Positions 56,101 to 62,100 of a stretch of 64,000 bases of DNA are shown piece by piece. A model generated the notes under the pieces. That model was not told the origin of the DNA. It worked only from the letters and a program-made list of their open reading frames with translations, and ran no database searches. This DNA comes from Streptomyces sp. LBL. GTDB taxonomy: Bacteria > Actinomycetota > Actinomycetes > Streptomycetales > Streptomycetaceae. Each line of letters begins with the position of its first letter. Position 1 is the first letter of the stretch. The position numbers were made by a program, and so were the translations under genes. The DNA is taken from assembly GCF_029893585.1 (NCBI RefSeq), contig NZ_JARXYX010000047.1, positions 1 through 64,000 of the forward strand, in the 5' to 3' direction.

Positions 56101-59100
56101 CCGTCCCGCTCCGGAACGAAGCGTGTGAGCGGCCCCCAGTTGGGTGTCTACGCGAAGGAGCTCCTGGCCCCCGCCGCGGGGAAAGCCGACGACTTCCGGA
56201 TCGCGCTGATCGCGTGCCACGCCGCGGCTTCCCACCAGGCCGTTCCCCCGCTGGTACGGGGCGTGGCCGACTGGAGCGAGTCGGTGACCGCAGGCGCCTC
56301 CGGCCTCGTCACGCACCCGTTGGACGAGATCCGAACCGTTTCGGATGCGCGGGTGAGGGACCGGGTCCCCTTCCTGCTCGAACCCACCGCCGACGTACCG
56401 GAACCAAGGTTCGATGCGTTCGCGCCCCGGCCCCGGAACAGTTTGGCGCCACGCCCTTGGTCGTTCACCCTGCGGGGCCATCGCCTCAGTGGCCTGGCCG
56501 GGGAGCCGAAGTGGTCCGAGAAGGCCATGGACTACGAGACCGGGCTGGGCCTGGAACTGTCCCGGGGCCGCGACGCGCTTGACGCTGCTTGGCACGCCGT
56601 GAAGGTGGCCACTGGCACCCCGCCTTCGAGCTCCGCGGACCTGTCGACACTGATGTACCAGTTCTTTGGGCGGGCCCTGCCCGGCAAACGGTTGGAGGAC
56701 TACGACCGGATGCCGCTCTCCGGGGAGGAACAGGCGGCTTACGAGGAAGCCGGTATTCGGCGCACCCGAGCGACGAGCGCGCTGCTCCGGGAGTTGTTCA
56801 AGCAGTACAAAAAGCTGATCGACCCCAGCTACGTCCAGTTGGTCGCCTTCCGTAAGGCGGTGGTGGGCTGGCTGGTCCCCCGCTACTCGCTGTATGAGGT
56901 GCTGGAGGCCGCGGTCCGAGCCGAGGTGGGCTTCATCGACGTGGAGGAAGTCGTCGCGCTGAAGGGCTTCGGGACGCATCTCTCTCTTTGGGCGGACCGA
57001 AAGCTGGCGCCCCGGACCGGCCGTGCGCTGGTCCCTCCGCACGTCGCCGTGTACCGCGACAGGACCCGTTGGCTCCTCCCGGAGGTCACCGGTGACGGCC
57101 TCGTTCCCGAGGGCATTGTCGACGCGCTCGAAGGGAGGACGAACAGCCCGGATGTCCCGCGCTGGGGGCTGGAGGACCGGCTGGACGCCTTGGCGGCGTG
57201 GCGTCGGCGTCACCCCGGGCATCCGCTGGACCGGCTGGGCGACGAGCACATCACGGCGCTTCAGTTGGTGACCGGGGGAACGGATGCGGCGCTCTTCTAC
57301 TGGATGACGGCCGTGGACAGGCCGACCGTCGATGACTTGCGCGAGGGTGTGCGCTCCGTCATCGATGACCTGTTCTCCAGGCAGAAGGATGACTTCCCGT
57401 GGCTGTTGATGAAGTACAAGAAGTTCAACAGGGTCGCCCGTGCGGAGAGCGCCGCGTTCGGGACGGGGCGGGATCTGGAGGTGCACCGCCGGCGGGTGCT
57501 CGATGCGGCGGAGAGTGTGCTGGGCGATGTCTACGGCGAGATGCCGTGGCATCTGGGGATGGCGTATGAGGCGGTGCGCAGGTTGCCCGGGGTGGGTGCG
57601 AACGTGTTCTGGTCGGTTCGTGAAGAGGAGCCGGTGACCGGCGAGCCTGGTGATGAGCCGTCTGGTGAGCTGGATGTCGTCCGGGTGCCGGCGCTGCATG
57701 AGGCGCGGCTGAACCGGGATGCGGCCATGAGGTCCCCGATCTATGCGGGTGGCCATGCGAACCCCGCCGGTGGGAAGAGGCTGTTCGAGGTCATCAAGTC
57801 CCAGCGCGCCCATGATGTTTCGCCGGTGGTCCGGGATTCCGGGCTGGGTCAGACGTTGTTCGGCCAGGACACGTGGCTGGATGTGGTGTCCCGTCGGATA
57901 CGTCGTGATGTCAGGGGCCGGCTCTACGAGCACGTGCTGTTGCGGGAAAGGGAGGAGTTCGGGCCGTCCACCGTGGAACCGGATGGTCGTGGCGCCCGGC
58001 CCGCGCCTCGGGCCACCGATCCGGACCGGGAGCCGGGGCCGGTGCCGGGGGCTGGGCGGCGCCCGGCGACGAATCCGATGCGCCCGGCCGAACCCGCCGG
58101 ACGGGACGGCCGTCGCTCCGGCAGGGAGGAGTCCCGGAAGTCTTCGCGCCGGGAGAGCGATCGCGGTGGCCGCTCGCGCCAGGAGCGGGAGTCGTCCCGT
58201 CGGGCGGACGGGGGAGCGGGCCGTTTCGCGCGGGCGGAGCCAGGTCCCGCGCCCCGGGCTGTCGGTCCCGCCTGGTTCCGGGTCGCCAACGACGGTCGTG
58301 GGGATGGGCTGTTCCACTTCACGGTGTCGGAGTGGGCTCGGCGCAAGCCGGCGTACAGCGAGGTGCGCAACATAAAGCATTTCGTGCAGTGGGCGGGCTA
58401 CGGTCGCGACCGGATCGGCCGCCGGTGGCCGCTGAAGCAGGTCGTCCGAGGTGGCATCGTCTTCTATGGTCAGCACGGCAGTGAGGGGGCGGCTCCGGAT
58501 CTGGAGAGGATGCGCAAGCACCTGGACTTGGGCAGTGTCGAGAACGTCGTCATGCTGGAGTGCGGTGACGGGCTGGCCGGGGTGCCCCTTGCCGATGTCG
58601 CCAGAAGCCGTCAGGGCAGGCAGGCCGGCGCTGTCGCCATGGCGCTTCACAAGTGGGTGTGGATACCGGAGTTCGGTGTGGCGGTCACCAAGGCGCGGGG
58701 CAGTGACGCGCCGGAGATCCACCTGAGCGAGAACAGGCAAGGCAAGTCCACCATCTGGCTTGCGTTCGACCCGGAGACGGGCCTGCCCGCGCGGCCCTCC
58801 GCCGACGGGATCCCAGCCGAGGAGGTGACGGACACCACCTTGTACCCAGGCGCCGAGCACTGGAACGCCCCCACGGCCGACCCTCCCCTGGCAGACGCCA
58901 CCACCCTCCCGCCGCGTTTCCCGGCCCTCTACGGCCCCAACCCCGACGGCAGCCCGAGCCGCTACGACGAACTGAGCGAGGAGTACGAGCAGACACTCGG
59001 CGAGGTGATCCGTGCCGTCCGCGAGCTGGACTTCGAGGTGGTGGACTCGCTCCGGGCACTGCACGACTACGTGAAGCGGCACCTCGATGAGGAAACCGCC

Positions 59101-62100
59101 GCGCGACTCTTCTCGCGCAGTGAGCGTCCCGAGTCCGCCGCCGACCAGCTCGAGCGCCTGCTGGACGAGCACTCGGATGCCACCTTCGAGGAGCGTATGG
59201 AGGCGTTCGCACGGGCGTCCTACTCGCACCCCAGGCATCCGGAGGCACTGCGCCGACTGTGGGACGAGAAGCCGTCACTGAACCCGGATCGGCTGCCGGG
59301 CGTGCCCGACCCGGTGGAGCCGCACGCCCCCGCCACCCGTGCGCTTCTGCATGGCCGGTACGGCCTCCGGCTCACCTACGGCCCGGCCGAGAGCGTCACG
59401 TATCTGATGCGTGTGCGCCGCATGCTGGAGATGCCGAATGGTTCCGTGGCGAAATTCCGGCTGGCGCTGATCGGCTGGGGTCTGAGGCGTAAGTCGCTCA
59501 GGGAGGTCCTGGCGGCGCTGGACAAGGCCGGGGTGCGCGATGAGCTGGATCCCCCCGCGCTGGTCGACGCGGCCCGGCTCCACACCTGGAGCGAAGCCCA
59601 GCTGGCTCCCCGCAGGCTGATGTGGGACGACTCCGGGATCCAGGACCGGTTGTCCACCACCTCGCCCCTGGACGCCATCACCATGCTGCGGCTGCCGCAC
59701 GAGCGGTACTTCCAGGAGCAATGGGGCCACTTCCCTTCCCTGGTTCAACGACGCCTCCAGGAGACCGCGGAGCTGGCCAAACTGGAGGGCCGGCCGCGGC
59801 CCTCCGCTTCCCGCGCCGCCGGGGACACGACAGCCGGATCCCGCCGGGCCGCCATGATGGAGTTGATGGAACAACACGGCCTGTTCAATGGACGAGGGGT
59901 GCAGAACCTCAGGCCAGGACACCTGCTTGGCCTGTATCTGGCCGGCGGTCCCGACCGTCATCTGCTCGAACCTCTGCTGAACTCCGGTCGGTGGGACGAG
60001 GCGGAGACGCGTCGGCTGTTCAGGGCCGCGGCTCGCGACCTGGTATTGAAGGCGTTCGGCAAGGAGGAGCGCCGGTATCCGCTGGTGTTCCGCGTGGACC
60101 AGCGGTTCGACAAACTGCTGAAGGAGGCCGCGAAGCTCCTGGCAGCGGAACGCGCACCGCGCGGGACCAACCGGGCGGCCGAGTTGGAGCGGGTGCGCGA
60201 TCGGCTGGTCAATCAGGCGAACGCGCTGGCCGAAGAGCTGGCGCCGGAGCTGACCGGGTACGCGGAGCTGGCCGTCGAGGCGGCCGAGCTGCTGATACCG
60301 GTCAACGGCCCGGTATACCTCGGCTTCTTGGCGGACGGAGCGCTGGACGACCCCCGTGCTCTGGATCCCCGTACTTACGCCGACAGCCGGGGCGTTGTCC
60401 CCACGCTGCGCTTGTCCGCCGTATCGGTCGACCGGCGGTCCGTCCTGGCCTCGCTGTTCCGGAAGGCCCAAAAGGCCCGGAAGCACGGCGTTGTGAAGTA
60501 TCCGGTGGTGTTCGAGGTGGCCGAGGCCACTGTCCCGCGGGTCGTCGCCCCCTTCATCCCCGACCCCGGCCGATACCCGGGCATGGCCCTGTACCCGGAG
60601 GCTGTCGACCACCGGCCCGGCAAGCCCCGCGTCGTCGATCAGAGCTATGTGGTGGTCCCCCTCGAGCAGCTGCCCGCGGAGAGTTCCGAGCCGGCGTGGA
60701 ACCGCGAGTACATGCCCCGGACGGTGCGCACACCAAGCGGCAGGCCGGCCGGGGAGGCATTCCTCTCCGCCTTCGACTGGGCCCGCGCTGAAATGCCCCT
60801 CCGCGCCGCAACACAGGCGACCACCTACCACGTTTACGTTGGCACCGGCGGGAAGCTGAGCCAATCCGGTGAGGTCGTCGAGGACCAGCCACGTGCCTTG
60901 TCCTGGCAGCCCGGGGAAGCGGCCACCCTCGTCCTGCACCACCAGGACGGCGCCATATCCATAAACTCACGCTATGGACTGAAGGTCGGGAGCATCCCCC
61001 AGATAGGCAGCTACGCGAAGCGGCTGAAGGCACCCAGTGACTTCCGGCTCGCGCTGATCGCATGCTATGCCGATGATCAGCTGGGACAGGGGCTGGCCGA
61101 CTGGAGCGGGCGGGTCAGCGGTGGCGCCTCCGGCCGCGTCAGGCACCCCCGCGGCGACGACCCCGAGACCGTCTCGGGAGTGGTGCTGAGGGATCCGCTG
61201 CTCGTGGTCGAACCGACCCCCGACAACCCGGAACCCAGGTTCGCTACGTACGTGCCCCGGCGGCGGACCGGTCTGACGCCGCGCCCCACGTCGTTCACCC
61301 GCCAGGGGTACCGCCTCAGCGGCCTGATGGCGAAGGCGGAGTGGCCCGACCGGGCCATGAAGTACGAGACCGCGCTGGGCCTGACGCTGACGCTGGACCT
61401 CGACGCGCTCGACGCCGCTCGGCACGCCGTGGAGGTGGCCACCGGCACCCCGCCTTCGTCGAGCGCGGACCTGCCGGCGCTGATGGACAGTTTCTTCCGG
61501 GCGGCGCTGCCCGGCGAACGTGTGAAGGGCTACGACCGCAAGTCGCTCTCCACCGAGGAACTGGCGGAGTACCGCTCCCGCGGTATCCGGCGCACCCGTG
61601 CGACGAACGACCTGCCCCTGGAATTGTTCGAGGAGTATGCGGCGCTGGTCGACCCCGCCAACAGTCAACTGCTGAGCTTCCGCAAGGCCATGGTGGGCTG
61701 GCTGGTCCCCCGCTACTCGCTGTACGAGGTGCTGGAGGCATCGGTCCATGCCAACGTGGGCTACGCCGACGTGTTGGACGCCGTCGCCGCGCGGGGCGTC
61801 GGGACGCACCTGTACCTCTGGGCGGACTCGGCCTTCGCGCCACCGTCCGGCGCACCGCGGCCGGCCGGCGCGCTGATCCCACCGCACCACCAGGCGTACC
61901 GTGACGCCACCCGCCGTTGGCTCACCCCCAGGCTGACCGGCGACGGCCGCAGTCCCGGGGACGTTGTCAAGGTGCTGAGCGGAGGGGAGAACAGCCGCGA
62001 CCTGTCCCGCGTGGACCGTGACCGGCTGAGGGCAGCGGAGAGCTGGAGCAGGCGCCATGGAGGAAGCATCCTGGACCGGCTGGGCGAGGCGCACATCATG

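Noticed and set aside
51133..59238. Antisense open frame of about 2,700 codons, and other long minus-strand frames (for example 15862-21429, 42136-47079)
   Set aside because: They mirror the G/C-ending codon pattern of the plus-strand gene and follow its repeats. Their translations are Arg/Pro/Leu/Gln-rich with no recognisable domain and no ribosome site evidence.
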